Source: Actinomycetota bacterium (GTDB lineage: Bacteria > Actinomycetota > Acidimicrobiia > Acidimicrobiales > RAAP-2). From it: a stretch of DNA of 64,000 nt. Shown in pieces: positions 29,658 through 38,623 of the stretch; within the stretch, counting starts at the first letter, position 1, and every line of letters begins with the position of its first letter. The stretch spans positions 47,765 through 111,764 of the forward strand of contig JARCRU010000103.1 in the NCBI GenBank assembly GCA_029850535.1. Direction: 5' to 3'. The position numbers were made by a program, and so were the translations under genes. The notes under the pieces were generated by a model. It worked only from the letters and a program-made list of their open reading frames with translations. It ran no database searches and was not told the DNA's origin.

Positions 29658-30821
29658 CTACGCGAGTACCGCGTGGGGCATGCACAGATCGTCGTATTCG
29701 GCGATCTGGATCGGCCCCGCGTGCTCTCCACACGCCGGGCACTCGGGATCGCGGCGCACCTTGAACGTGCGAAAACTCTGGTCGAGCGCGTCGTAGGTGA
29801 GGAGACGGCCAATCAGCGGCTCGCCCAGACCCAGCAGGATCTTGATGGTTTCGATCGCCTGGATCGAGCCCACGATGCCGGGCAACACCCCGAGGACGCC
29901 GGCTTCGGCGCAACTGGGTGCGAGCTCGGCGGGCGGTGGCTCGGGGATCATGCAGCGATAGCACGGACCGACGTAGGGGGCGAAGACGGTGACTTGCCCC
30001 TCGAAGCGGAAGATCGATCCGTGCACGACGGGAATCTTCTTCACGAGGGCGGCGTCATTGACGAGGTAGCGCGTCGGGAAATTGTCGGTTCCGTCCACGA
30101 TGACGTCGTAGCCGTCAATGATGTCCAGGATGTTGTCGGCGCCCAGGCGCATGTCGTAGGTCTTCACCTCGAGGTCGGGGTTCATGGCGGTCAGCGTCTT
30201 CTTCGCGCTGTCGACCTTGCGCATTCCAACGCGCTCGAGGTTGTGCAGGATCTGGCGCTGGAGATTGGACGAGTCCACCACGTCCATGTCGATGATGCCG
30301 AGGGTGCCCACCCCGGCCGCGGCGAGGTACAGCGCGGCGGGCGAGCCCAGTCCGCCGGCGCCGAGCAACAGCACCTTGGACTCGAGCAACTTGAGTTGGC
30401 CCTTCTCACCCACTTCAGGTAACAGGAGGTGGCGGTGATAACGGATGCGCTGGTCGGCGCTCATGGTCGCGGGAGCCTTCCAGGGCAGGCCCTCGTCCTT
30501 CCACTTGTTGAAACCGCCGATGACCGAGACCACGTCGGCGTAGCCCAATTCCTGCATCGTCTTGGCCGCGAATGCCGATCGAACGCCCCCGGCGCAGTAC
30601 ACCGCCACCGGTGTGGTCTTGTCGACGATGCGACCTTCGACGGCGAATTCGAGTTGACCGCGCGGTATGTGCACGGCGCCGGGCACCGCGCCTTGTTCGT
30701 ATTCGTCGGGCTCACGCACGTCGAGAATGATGAAATCACTCAGACGTGAGGCCACGTCGTGAGGATCGATTTCACGAATCTCGGCCTTGGCCGCATTGAG
30801 TAAGTCTCGGGGTGACGACAC
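29658..30821 (-). CDS. Rhodanese-MoeB/ThiF fusion (sulfur-carrier adenylyltransferase, rhodanese at N-terminus)
   Basis: The 387-residue protein activates the C-terminal Gly-Gly of a ThiS/MoaD-like sulfur carrier and supplies sulfur to it. Residues ~15-115 are a rhodanese domain with the catalytic loop CAGGVRS; residues ~125-387 are an E1-like MoeB/ThiF domain with LLLGAGGLGSPAALYLAAAG (nucleotide binding), RYHRHLLLPEVGEKGQ and two zinc pairs (CYRC, CPAC). In mycobacterial MoeZ the order is reversed, rhodanese last. GTG at 30821 is placed five bases behind AAGGAG. No carrier protein gene is adjacent. Confidence 0.88.
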   Translation of the reverse strand: MSSPRDLLNAAKAEIREIDPHDVASRLSDFIILDVREPDEYEQGAVPGAVHIPRGQLEFAVEGRIVDKTTPVAVYCAGGVRSAFAAKTMQELGYADVVSVIGGFNKWKDEGLPWKAPATMSADQRIRYHRHLLLPEVGEKGQLKLLESKVLLLGAGGLGSPAALYLAAAGVGTLGIIDMDVVDSSNLQRQILHNLERVGMRKVDSAKKTLTAMNPDLEVKTYDMRLGADNILDIIDGYDVIVDGTDNFPTRYLVNDAALVKKIPVVHGSIFRFEGQVTVFAPYVGPCYRCMIPEPPPAELAPSCAEAGVLGVLPGIVGSIQAIETIKILLGLGEPLIGRLLTYDALDQSFRTFKVRRDPECPACGEHAGPIQIAEYDDLCMPHAVLA

Positions 30822-30895
30822 TGTTGCTCCTTCAGTTCTACGAAATCTTACTGGATTAGTCAACATTAGCGACCGGCCTCTGCTAGACCACACCC

Positions 30896-31537
30896 GTGGA
30901 CCTGAGCGAAGTACTGGCGCGCCGACGCATGACCCGATCCTTTCGGGGCGAGAGCGTCGACCACGATCTCCTCGACGCGCTCTGCGCGGAAGCTCTGCGG
31001 GCGCCCACCGCCGGCAATTGCGCCGGGGTCCGCATGAGTACCGTATCGCGCGACCTAGTGGGTCAATACTTCGACGTGGCCACCGACCTCGAGTGGCGCG
31101 CCACGAGTCGACGGTACGCGGGACTGGCCCGCGCGGGCGCGCTCGTCCTCGTCACCTCGCGACCACAGGACTATTTCGCGCGCTACGCCCAGCTCGACAA
31201 GGCCTCGTCGGGGCTCGCGCAGCGAGACAACTGGTCCATTCCCTACTGGCACACCGACGCGGCGATGGCCACGATGGCGCTGTTGCTGCTCTTGGAAGAG
31301 CAGGGTCTCGCCGCCACGCTGTGGGGTAATTTCCGCCACGACGCCGACGTACTACGGTGGGCCGCGATCGACGACGAGGAACTCTTCGCGACGGTGCTGA
31401 TTGGCGTCGCCGACGGAGAGGACTACCCGTCGAGGTCGCTGCAACAGCCCGTGCCGGCCCGCTCGCAGCGCGTGCGTCGTGTCGCGGGCGACGTTCCCCG
31501 GCGCGGTGACGTCGACGTGAACCTAGGCGAGGGCTGA
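30896..31537 (+). CDS. Nitroreductase-family flavoprotein
   Basis: The 213-residue protein has the FMN-binding N-terminus of nitroreductases (LARRRMTRSFRGESVD, LRAPTAGN) and a C-terminal LWGNFRHDADVLR region with the helix AAMATMALLLLLEEQGLAATL. Members reduce nitro groups, quinones or unsaturated rings with NAD(P)H; F420-linked relatives exist, but nothing here decides the cofactor. The GTG at 30896 has no ribosome site, and a TAGACC six bases ahead hints at a leaderless start. Its 3' end overlaps the convergent epimerase gene by 15 bases. Confidence 0.78.
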   Translation: MDLSEVLARRRMTRSFRGESVDHDLLDALCAEALRAPTAGNCAGVRMSTVSRDLVGQYFDVATDLEWRATSRRYAGLARAGALVLVTSRPQDYFARYAQLDKASSGLAQRDNWSIPYWHTDAAMATMALLLLLEEQGLAATLWGNFRHDADVLRWAAIDDEELFATVLIGVADGEDYPSRSLQQPVPARSQRVRRVAGDVPRRGDVDVNLGEG

Positions 31538-32431
31538 GGCGATCACTTCGTCAATGGTGCGCGAGGTGAAGTGAAAGCCGCTCTCGAGCAACGCGTGGGG
31601 CACGACCCGCTGACTCGTGAGGACCGTGTTGTCGGCGAGTTCGCTACCCAGGGCCACCTTGAGGGCCAGGGAGGGCACCCGCACGAGCGCGCGACGGCGT
31701 AACGCCTTCGCCAACGACTTGGTCATCTCACGGTTCGTACAGGGCTCGGGCGCGGCCACGTTGAAGGGACCCGCGAGTTGATGATCGATCAGCCAGAGCA
31801 TGGACGCCACCTGATCGTGCAACGACACGGGACTCATCCACTGGCGGCCCGAGCCAATGACCCCGCCCATCCCCGCGCGAAAGAGGGGCACTAGGCGCTC
31901 GAGGACACCCCCGTCACGACCCATCACGATGCCGGTACGCAGCAGCGCAAGACTCGCACCCGTGCGCGCGAAGGGCGCAGCGGCCTTCTCCCATTCACGA
32001 CAGACTTCAGCGACGTAGTCTCCTCCCGACGTCGACGTCTCGGTGAGAGTCTCGTCGCCGCGATTGCCGTAGTAGCCAATTGCCGAGCCGCTGACGAGGA
32101 CGGCGACCCCGGAGGTCATGGCGGTGAGCGCCTCGACCAGCAACGACGTCGCCGCGGTACGTGACGTCATCACCCCCTGGCGATAATTCTTCGTCCAGCG
32201 ATGCGTCGCGATGCCGGTGCCCGCGAGGTTGACAACCGCGTCGAATCCGCCCACTGTGGCGAGGTCGGCATCGTCCAACTCGCCTCGCTCAGGGTCCCAA
32301 CGGACGACTCGCCCGGACGTGGAACTCGTCGAGGGGCGCACGAAGCGCACCACGTCGTCGCCGCGGCTCTCCAGAGCGGTGACGAGAGCGCTACCGAGAA
32401 ACCCAGTGGAACCGGTGACGCCCACGCGCAT
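31523..32431 (-). CDS. TIGR01777/SDR39U1-family epimerase-like protein
   Basis: The 302-residue NAD(P)-binding protein starts with RVGVTGSTGFLGSALVTAL and has the family markers VVNLAGTGIATHRWT, VSGSAIGYYGNRGDE, and the C-terminal helix with RVVPHALLESGFHF. Members (E. coli YfcH, human SDR39U1) are linked to cell division placement and heme-related effects, but the reaction is unknown. It starts with a one-base overlap (TAATG) to pepA and is the last gene of the adenosyltransferase-pepA operon. Confidence 0.85.
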   Translation of the reverse strand: MRVGVTGSTGFLGSALVTALESRGDDVVRFVRPSTSSTSGRVVRWDPERGELDDADLATVGGFDAVVNLAGTGIATHRWTKNYRQGVMTSRTAATSLLVEALTAMTSGVAVLVSGSAIGYYGNRGDETLTETSTSGGDYVAEVCREWEKAAAPFARTGASLALLRTGIVMGRDGGVLERLVPLFRAGMGGVIGSGRQWMSPVSLHDQVASMLWLIDHQLAGPFNVAAPEPCTNREMTKSLAKALRRRALVRVPSLALKVALGSELADNTVLTSQRVVPHALLESGFHFTSRTIDEVIASALA

Positions 32432-33981
32432 TAGTCGTCGCCCGATTCGAGATCATCGCTGACGTCGAGTAGACCGGACTCGAACTCGTCGGCCGTCGCC
32501 CCGGCGTGAACCAGGAACTCCACCAGGGAGCGTGTGCCGAATGCCGTCGCCCCCTTGGTGACGTAACCGCGTGCAGCGTCGCAGCGGCCGGGACCAGCGA
32601 TATCAAGGTGCGCCCAGGGGCGGCCGTCAGTGAAGCGCTGCAATAGCAGGGCCGCCGAGATAGCACCCGCCTTGCCGGGCTTACCCATGTTCTTCATGTC
32701 GGCGATGTCGGACTCAATGTGCTTCTCGTACTGAGCCACGAGCGGCAAACGCCAGAGCATCTCACCGCTGCGACTCCCGGCCTCGCTCAGTAGGTCGGCG
32801 AGTTCATCGGTCGACGCGAAGAGGCCGCCCACTTCATCACCCAGTGCCATCGTCTGCGCTCCCGTGAGCGTCGCGACGTCGATGATGGCGTCGGGGTTCG
32901 CTTCGACGGCCAGCGACAGTCCATCGGCGAGGACCAATCGACCCTCGGCGTCGGTGTTGAGGACTTCGATCGTCATGCCGTTGCGAATCGTGAGGACGTC
33001 ACCGGGACGCGTCGCTCGATCACCCGACAAATTTTCGGCGATAGGCGCAATGGCGGTCACGCGTACCGGCAACTGAAGACGCGCAACGATAGAGAGTGCC
33101 GCCATCACGATGGCGGCACCCGACATGTCGGTCTTCATCGTCATCATGCCGTCGGCGGACTTGATGGACAAGCCACCGGAATCGAAGGTGATGCCCTTGC
33201 CCACGAGCGCCACGTGGGCGTTCGCGACCGGCGGCTGGTAAATGGCGTAGACGAGGCGCGACGGTTCGGCGGTGCCCGCGCCCACGCCCAAGAGGCCACC
33301 CAGTCGCTCCTCGCGAATCTTCGACTCGGTCCAGATCTCGACCTGCACGCCGTCCTCTTCGCCGAGACGCAGCGCGATGCGCTTAGCCAGTTCCTTGGGC
33401 GTCAGTTCATTGGGCGGGGTGTCGATCAGCCGCTTGGCCCAGTTGACCCCATCCGCCACGACCACGCCACGTCGCACACCCTCGACCACGTCGTCGTGGT
33501 CGGCCACGCTGGGCAGGGGAACGCCCAGCACCACCACATCGAAGTCGCGGTCGTCGTCGGGCTTCTTGAACTCGTAACTCGACAACAGGGCACCCTCAAC
33601 GAGAGCCTGGGCTGCGTCGTCGGGCAATTCAATGCCGTCAGTGGGCAACAAGAAAACGACACGCGGGCCCACGGCGCGTTGCGCCGCGCTGGCGCCCGCC
33701 AGGCGGAAGTTGTCGGGGTGATTGTAGGTCGCGCCCAAGCTCACGAACACCAACGTCGGTCCCTCCAGAGTGGACCACACCATGGCGCTGCCCGCGGTGG
33801 AGTTAAGTCCGCGTGACAACACCCACTCACCATCGATGTTGCGTGGCACGTCGTAACCGCCGAGCGAGGGGGGGATAGCCTCGGCGATCAGCGCACCGTC
33901 AACGTCGAAGATGACGGGAACGACCACCGTCGTGGCGTCCGTCAGGGCGTCTACGCCGACAACTCGCGCGTGCTTCATCAT
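32431..33981 (-). CDS. pepA: Leucyl aminopeptidase (M17, PepA)
   Basis: This dizinc cytosolic aminopeptidase releases N-terminal residues. The 516-residue protein has the M17 signature NTDAEGRLVLADGL, the metal site VGKGITFDSGGLSIK and MKTDMSGAA, and DVATLTGAQTMALGDEVGGLFA. Two adjacent ATGs (33981, 33978) lie four and seven bases behind AAGGAGG; the first overlaps the upstream stop as ATGA. The longer upstream frame lies inside the adenosyltransferase gene and is spurious. Confidence 0.92.
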   Translation of the reverse strand: MMKHARVVGVDALTDATTVVVPVIFDVDGALIAEAIPPSLGGYDVPRNIDGEWVLSRGLNSTAGSAMVWSTLEGPTLVFVSLGATYNHPDNFRLAGASAAQRAVGPRVVFLLPTDGIELPDDAAQALVEGALLSSYEFKKPDDDRDFDVVVLGVPLPSVADHDDVVEGVRRGVVVADGVNWAKRLIDTPPNELTPKELAKRIALRLGEEDGVQVEIWTESKIREERLGGLLGVGAGTAEPSRLVYAIYQPPVANAHVALVGKGITFDSGGLSIKSADGMMTMKTDMSGAAIVMAALSIVARLQLPVRVTAIAPIAENLSGDRATRPGDVLTIRNGMTIEVLNTDAEGRLVLADGLSLAVEANPDAIIDVATLTGAQTMALGDEVGGLFASTDELADLLSEAGSRSGEMLWRLPLVAQYEKHIESDIADMKNMGKPGKAGAISAALLLQRFTDGRPWAHLDIAGPGRCDAARGYVTKGATAFGTRSLVEFLVHAGATADEFESGLLDVSDDLESGDD

Positions 33982-34532
33982 GGGGCCTCCTTGTTCATAC
34001 TGCGAGCAGTCCGGTGCGCGGAGCCCTCCGCCACACGCGCGAGCGTCCACACGAGGTCGCTGAGCCGATTGAGGTAGGGCACCACGAGGGAGTCGTCGAC
34101 GTCCCACGTCACCGCGGTGCGCTCCGCGCGGCGCACGACGGTGCGCGCGACGTCCAGTGCGGCGGAGAGTTGATTCTCGCCGGGGACGACGAATTCGGTC
34201 GGCATCTCCACGGTGCGATTGGCCTCGTCAATCCGACTCTCCAGATCGTCGATCATGTCCTGGGAGACCCTGGTGCGTCCGATTTCCAGTTTCTCGCGAT
34301 TCTCGAGCTTCGTAGCGACCTCGGCCATCAAGATCCATAAATCGCGCTCCAAACCCATAATCACGAGATTCATCGTCTCATCGTGGTGACAGAGCGAGCG
34401 GGCCCACCCCAGTGCGGCTTGAGCCTCGTCGACGGCGCCATTGAGCTCGATAGCCTCGGAGTCCTTGTCGGCGCGTCCACCGAAGAGCAGTCCGGTCGTG
34501 CCGTCATCGCCCTTGCGCGTGTAGATCTTCAC
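33978..34532 (-). CDS. Cob(I)alamin adenosyltransferase, PduO/MMAB type
   Basis: The 184-residue enzyme makes adenosylcobalamin from cob(I)alamin and ATP. It shows the ATP-binding N-terminus IYTRKGDDGTTGLLFGGR, the DEAQAALGWAR helix, and C-terminal ARTVVRRAERTAVTW and YLNRLSDLVWTLARVAE. The GTG start is six bases from TACGCT. Adenosylcobalamin is needed by the mutase encoded at 27378; metH, which uses methylcobalamin, is divergent to this gene. First gene of a three-gene operon with pepA and the epimerase. Confidence 0.93.
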   Translation of the reverse strand: MKIYTRKGDDGTTGLLFGGRADKDSEAIELNGAVDEAQAALGWARSLCHHDETMNLVIMGLERDLWILMAEVATKLENREKLEIGRTRVSQDMIDDLESRIDEANRTVEMPTEFVVPGENQLSAALDVARTVVRRAERTAVTWDVDDSLVVPYLNRLSDLVWTLARVAEGSAHRTARSMNKEAP

Positions 34533-34538
34533 GGGTCA

Positions 34539-34544
34539 AGCGTA
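34539..34544 (-). promoter_or_regulatory. Candidate -10 box for leaderless adenosyltransferase gene
   Basis: TACGCT on the minus strand, six bases before the GTG at 34532. Confidence 0.45.
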
Positions 34545-34566
34545 GTGACTCTCACCATCTCGCAGG

Positions 34567-34572
34567 TAGCCT
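34567..34572 (+). promoter_or_regulatory. Candidate -10 box for metH
   Basis: TAGCCT followed by nine bases and the ATG at 34582; the leader would be only two or three bases. Confidence 0.4.
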
Positions 34573-34581
34573 GAATATCCA

Positions 34582-37500
34582 ATGGCTACTTCACTCCGTC
34601 CCCCCTTCGCCCACCCCGCCAGCCACGACCCCTACTTGGCCGCGCTCGCTGATCGCGTCCTCATCTACGACGGCGCCACCGGTACGAATTTGCAAACCCA
34701 GGATCTCAGCGCCGACGACTTCGGTGGGGCATCCTTCGAGGGCTGTAACGAGCTCCTCGTGCTGACGCGACCCGACGCCATCGAGCGATTGCACCGCTCC
34801 TTCCTCGACGTGGGCGTCGACGTGATCGAGACCGACTCCTTCGGCTCCTTCTCCGTCGTGCTGGCCGAGTACGGCATTGGCGAACGCGCCTTCGAACTCA
34901 GCCACGCCTCAGCGGTCTTGGCCCGACGCGTCGCGGACGAGTATTCGAACGCCGATCAACCGCGCTTCGTCGCCGGGTCGATGGGGCCCGGCACCAAATT
35001 CCCGACCCTGGGTCAGATTAGTTACGACGACCTCGAGGCCAGTTACGAGGAAATGGCCTACGGGTTGCTCGAAGGTGGCGTCGACTTACTCCTCGTCGAG
35101 ACGATGTTCGACTTACTCTCGGGCAAAGCGGCGATTGCGGCGTGCCATCGCGCCATGGCGCGCCATGGACGTATCGTACCCATTCAGGCCCAAGTCACGA
35201 TTGAGCTGACCGGACGCATGTTGCCGGGCACCGAGATCGGCGCCGCCATCACCTCACTCAGCCCCCTCGGTGTCGACGTGATCGGTCTGAACTGCGCCAC
35301 TGGGCCCGTCGAAATGTACGAGCCCCTGCGCACGCTCTGCGAGAGCGCGCCGATTCCCCTGTCGTGCCTACCCAATGCGGGCCTCCCCAGTGTGCTCGAG
35401 GGCAAGATGCACTACGACCTCACCCCCGAGGGCCTGGCCGAACACCTCTCGAAATTCGTCACCGAATACGGTGTCGCCGTAGTGGGTGGGTGCTGCGGGA
35501 CGACCCCCGAGCACCTCGCGCACGTCGTCGAGGCCGTGCGCCCGCTCACTCGGGCGCCGCGTCACCCGGTGCTCGAACCCTCAGTGTCCTCGATCTACTC
35601 CCCGGTCACCTACGACCAGGATCGCTCGGTCTTGTTGGTCGGCGAGCGCACCAACGCGAACGGCTCCAAGAAGTTCCGCGAGGCCATGCTCGCCGGTGAT
35701 TGGGACACCTGCATCGCCATCGGCCGCGACCAGATCAAGGAGGGCGCTCACATCCTGGACGTCTGCGTGGACTACACCGGGGCGGACGGCGTCAGCGATA
35801 TGAACGAGGTCATGAGCCGCCTCGCGACGCAGTCCTCGGTGCCCATCATGGTCGACACTACCGAGACCAAAGTGGCGCGCCAGGCGTTGACCTGGCTGGG
35901 TGGCAAGGCCATCTTGAACTCGGTCAACCTGGAAGAGGGTGACGGCCCCGGCACTCGCCTCGACGGCTTCCTCTCACTGGCCGCCGAATTCGGCGCCGCG
36001 GTCGTGGCGACGTGCATCGACGAGGACGGACAAGCTCGCACCGCGGAGTGGAAGGTGCGCGCTGCGCGTAACATCACCGACCTCGCCGTGACGCGCTACG
36101 GTCTCTCGGCGACGGACATCTTCATCGACCCCCTGGCTCTGCCGCTCTCGACGGGAATGATCGAGTCGCGCCGCGACGGGATCGAGACCATTGAGGCCAT
36201 CCGTCGCATCAAGGCCGAACTGCCGGGAGTGCGGACGATTCTCGGGCTCTCCAACGTCTCCTTCGGTCTCAACCCGGCGGCACGTCAAGTTCTCAACAGC
36301 GTCTTCTTGCACGAGTGCGCCGAGGCGGGCCTCGACGCGGCCATCGTGCACGCCTCCAAGATCCTGCCCCTCGCGCGCGTGGACGAGGATGCGCGCCGGG
36401 TCTGCCTCGATCTCATCTACGACCGTCGCAGCGACGACTACGACCCATTGAGCGAATTACTGCGTCTCTTCGAGGGCGCCACGCTCGCCTCCAACAACGC
36501 CACGTCCATGGACGATCTTCCCCTCGACGAGCGTTTGCGCCGGCGCATCATCGACGGCGTGCGCGTCGGTCTGGAGGCCGACCTCGACCTGGCAATGGCC
36601 CAGGGACTCACGCCGCTCGAGATCGTCAATGACCACCTCTTGGAGGGCATGCGCGAAGTCGGTGCCCTCTTCGCCAGCGGCGAGATGCAACTGCCCTTCG
36701 TGTTGCAATCGGCCGAGACGATGAAGAGCGCCGTCGCGCACCTGGAACCCTTCATGGAGAAGGTGGATCAGGGGGGACGGGGCAAAGTCGTCCTCGCCAC
36801 CGTCAAGGGTGACGTGCACGACATCGGTAAGAACCTCGTCGACATCATCTTGACCAACAACGGGTACGAGGTCGTCAACCTCGGCATCAAGGTGGGCATC
36901 AACGAGATGCTCAGCGCCGTGCAGGAGCACCACGCCGACGCGCTGGGCATGAGTGGACTCCTCGTCAAGTCGACGCTCATCATGCGCGAGAACTTGGAAT
37001 TGATGAACGAGCGCGGGATGTCGAACGTGCCGGTTCTACTGGGCGGGGCGGCCCTGACGCGCACGTACGTCGAGCGCGACTTGCGCGAGACCTACGAGGG
37101 TCGCGTCTTTTACGGCAAGGACGCCTTCGAGGGACTGCGCGTCCTCGACCGACTGGGCGAATTGCGAAAGACCGGCGACGACGACCCCTTATTTGGACGC
37201 GAGATCTCCGCGAAGAACGTGCACCGCAAGATCCACGGCGAGCAGGGTGAGGCGCCCGAGGGACTACCCGCACGCAGCCCCCAGGTGGAGAGCGACAACC
37301 CCCTCTTCCCTCCGCCCTTTCTCGGCAGCCGAGTGGCCAAGGGCATGTCGATTGACGAGATCAGCGAATTCTTGAACCTGACGGCGCTCTTTCGCAATCA
37401 GTGGGGGTTTCGACCCGAGGACGGCGAGGATGATCCCGCCTTCAAGGAACGTGTCGGTGCGACGCTGCGCGAGCAATTGGCCATCGCCAAGGCCGAGAGT

Positions 37501-38088
37501 CTGCTCACACCCCAAGTCGTCTGGGGACACTTCCCCGTCGCTTCTGACGCCAACGACCTCATCGTCTTTACGGACGACACTCGCAGCGTTGAACGAACGC
37601 GTTTCCACTTCCCGCGTCAACACGTGGAGCCGTACCTCTGCGTCGCCGACTTCTTTCGTCCCGTGACCAGTCCCGACCACGACTACGCCAGTTTCATGCT
37701 GGTCACCATGGGTGCGCGGGTCTCGGAACGCTGCGCCGAGCTCTTCGCGGAGAATCGTTACACCGACTACCTCATGCTGCACGGTCTCGGCGTCGAGATG
37801 GCCGAAGCCCTCGCCGAGATGTGGCACCTGCGCATCCGTGAGGAACTCGGCTACCAAGAAGAGGACGGTCCTTCCCTCTTTGGCTTATTCCGTCAGCAGT
37901 ATCGAGGGGGACGTTACTCCTGGGGCTACCCCGCCTGCCCCGACCTCACGGATAACGCGAAGGTGGCCGATCTCCTCGAGGCGAATCGTATCGGCGTCGA
38001 GGTCTCCGAGGGCTTCCAGTTGCACCCCGAGCAAACGACCGACGCCATCATTTGCCACCACCCGATGGCCAAGTACTTCGTCGCTTAA
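34582..38088 (+). CDS. metH: Cobalamin-dependent methionine synthase (MetH)
   Basis: MetH moves a methyl group from methyltetrahydrofolate to homocysteine. The 1168-residue protein has all four modules: homocysteine domain (1-~330, zinc ligands in GLNCATGP near 236 and GGCCGTT near 303), pterin domain (~350-610, GERTNANGSKKFREAM), cobalamin domain (~640-890, DVHDIGKNLV near 744 with the cobalt-binding His), and the reactivation domain (~920-1168, QYRGGRYSWGYPACPDL). Length is normal. The gap to the divergent adenosyltransferase gene is only 49 bases, so there is no room for a cobalamin riboswitch. Confidence 0.96.
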   Translation: MATSLRPPFAHPASHDPYLAALADRVLIYDGATGTNLQTQDLSADDFGGASFEGCNELLVLTRPDAIERLHRSFLDVGVDVIETDSFGSFSVVLAEYGIGERAFELSHASAVLARRVADEYSNADQPRFVAGSMGPGTKFPTLGQISYDDLEASYEEMAYGLLEGGVDLLLVETMFDLLSGKAAIAACHRAMARHGRIVPIQAQVTIELTGRMLPGTEIGAAITSLSPLGVDVIGLNCATGPVEMYEPLRTLCESAPIPLSCLPNAGLPSVLEGKMHYDLTPEGLAEHLSKFVTEYGVAVVGGCCGTTPEHLAHVVEAVRPLTRAPRHPVLEPSVSSIYSPVTYDQDRSVLLVGERTNANGSKKFREAMLAGDWDTCIAIGRDQIKEGAHILDVCVDYTGADGVSDMNEVMSRLATQSSVPIMVDTTETKVARQALTWLGGKAILNSVNLEEGDGPGTRLDGFLSLAAEFGAAVVATCIDEDGQARTAEWKVRAARNITDLAVTRYGLSATDIFIDPLALPLSTGMIESRRDGIETIEAIRRIKAELPGVRTILGLSNVSFGLNPAARQVLNSVFLHECAEAGLDAAIVHASKILPLARVDEDARRVCLDLIYDRRSDDYDPLSELLRLFEGATLASNNATSMDDLPLDERLRRRIIDGVRVGLEADLDLAMAQGLTPLEIVNDHLLEGMREVGALFASGEMQLPFVLQSAETMKSAVAHLEPFMEKVDQGGRGKVVLATVKGDVHDIGKNLVDIILTNNGYEVVNLGIKVGINEMLSAVQEHHADALGMSGLLVKSTLIMRENLELMNERGMSNVPVLLGGAALTRTYVERDLRETYEGRVFYGKDAFEGLRVLDRLGELRKTGDDDPLFGREISAKNVHRKIHGEQGEAPEGLPARSPQVESDNPLFPPPFLGSRVAKGMSIDEISEFLNLTALFRNQWGFRPEDGEDDPAFKERVGATLREQLAIAKAESLLTPQVVWGHFPVASDANDLIVFTDDTRSVERTRFHFPRQHVEPYLCVADFFRPVTSPDHDYASFMLVTMGARVSERCAELFAENRYTDYLMLHGLGVEMAEALAEMWHLRIREELGYQEEDGPSLFGLFRQQYRGGRYSWGYPACPDLTDNAKVADLLEANRIGVEVSEGFQLHPEQTTDAIICHHPMAKYFVA

Positions 38089-38173
38089 GGGCACACGGGT
38101 TGACCCCCAGCGAAGTGATCTCGCCGCCGACGACGACTCATGAATCGAACCGACGAATGCGCATGACCGCGAC

Positions 38174-38623
38174 TCACCCGGCGCTGCGACGATCGATTTC
38201 CATGAAGAGCTCGGGCTGGGCCAACGCACTGAAGCCCACCCTGGCGTAGACCTCGTGGGCGTCGCGCGTCGCGAGGAGCACCCGGCGCACGCCCGCACCG
38301 ATCCAGTAGTCAACAATCTCACCGACCATCCACGTGGCCAGACCCCGACCACGATGCTCGCCGTCGACGAAGACGTCCCCCACCCACCCAAACGTCAGCT
38401 GATCAGTGATCATCCTCGCGCAAGCGACGGTCTGTCCGTCAGCGGTCACGACGGCGTAGAGGTTCGAGTGTTCAATCGATGCCACCACTTCTTCGCGACT
38501 GCGACCCAGCGCCCAGTAGGCCTCGGTCGAGAGCCAGTGATGGATCTTCGTGATGGAGATGCGAGATTGATCCGAGGTGAGGATGTACTCGCCCCGTAGC
38601 CGGTCGGCGAAAATAATCGGCAC
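38174..38623 (-). CDS. GNAT-family N-acetyltransferase
   Basis: The 149-residue protein has the GNAT fold: a beta4 strand VGDVFVDGEHRGRGLATWMV with the acetyl-CoA pyrophosphate loop (RGRGLA), and a closing RVLLATRDAHEVYARVGF. The substrate is unknown. GTG at 38623 lies five bases behind GAGG; an upstream ATG frame to 38674 lacks a ribosome site. It stands alone between metH and a gene-poor stretch. Confidence 0.82.
   Translation of the reverse strand: MPIIFADRLRGEYILTSDQSRISITKIHHWLSTEAYWALGRSREEVVASIEHSNLYAVVTADGQTVACARMITDQLTFGWVGDVFVDGEHRGRGLATWMVGEIVDYWIGAGVRRVLLATRDAHEVYARVGFSALAQPELFMEIDRRSAG

Noticed and set aside
30835..30863. Promoter of the rhodanese-MoeB gene (TTGACT, 17 bases, TAGAAC, minus strand)
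   Set aside because: Spacing is ideal, but transcription would begin inside or after the AAGGAG ribosome site that precedes the GTG, so at least one of the two assignments is wrong; not listed as a feature.
34533..34581. Cobalamin riboswitch before metH
   Set aside because: Only 49 bases separate metH from the divergent adenosyltransferase gene and both look leaderless; there is no room for the aptamer.
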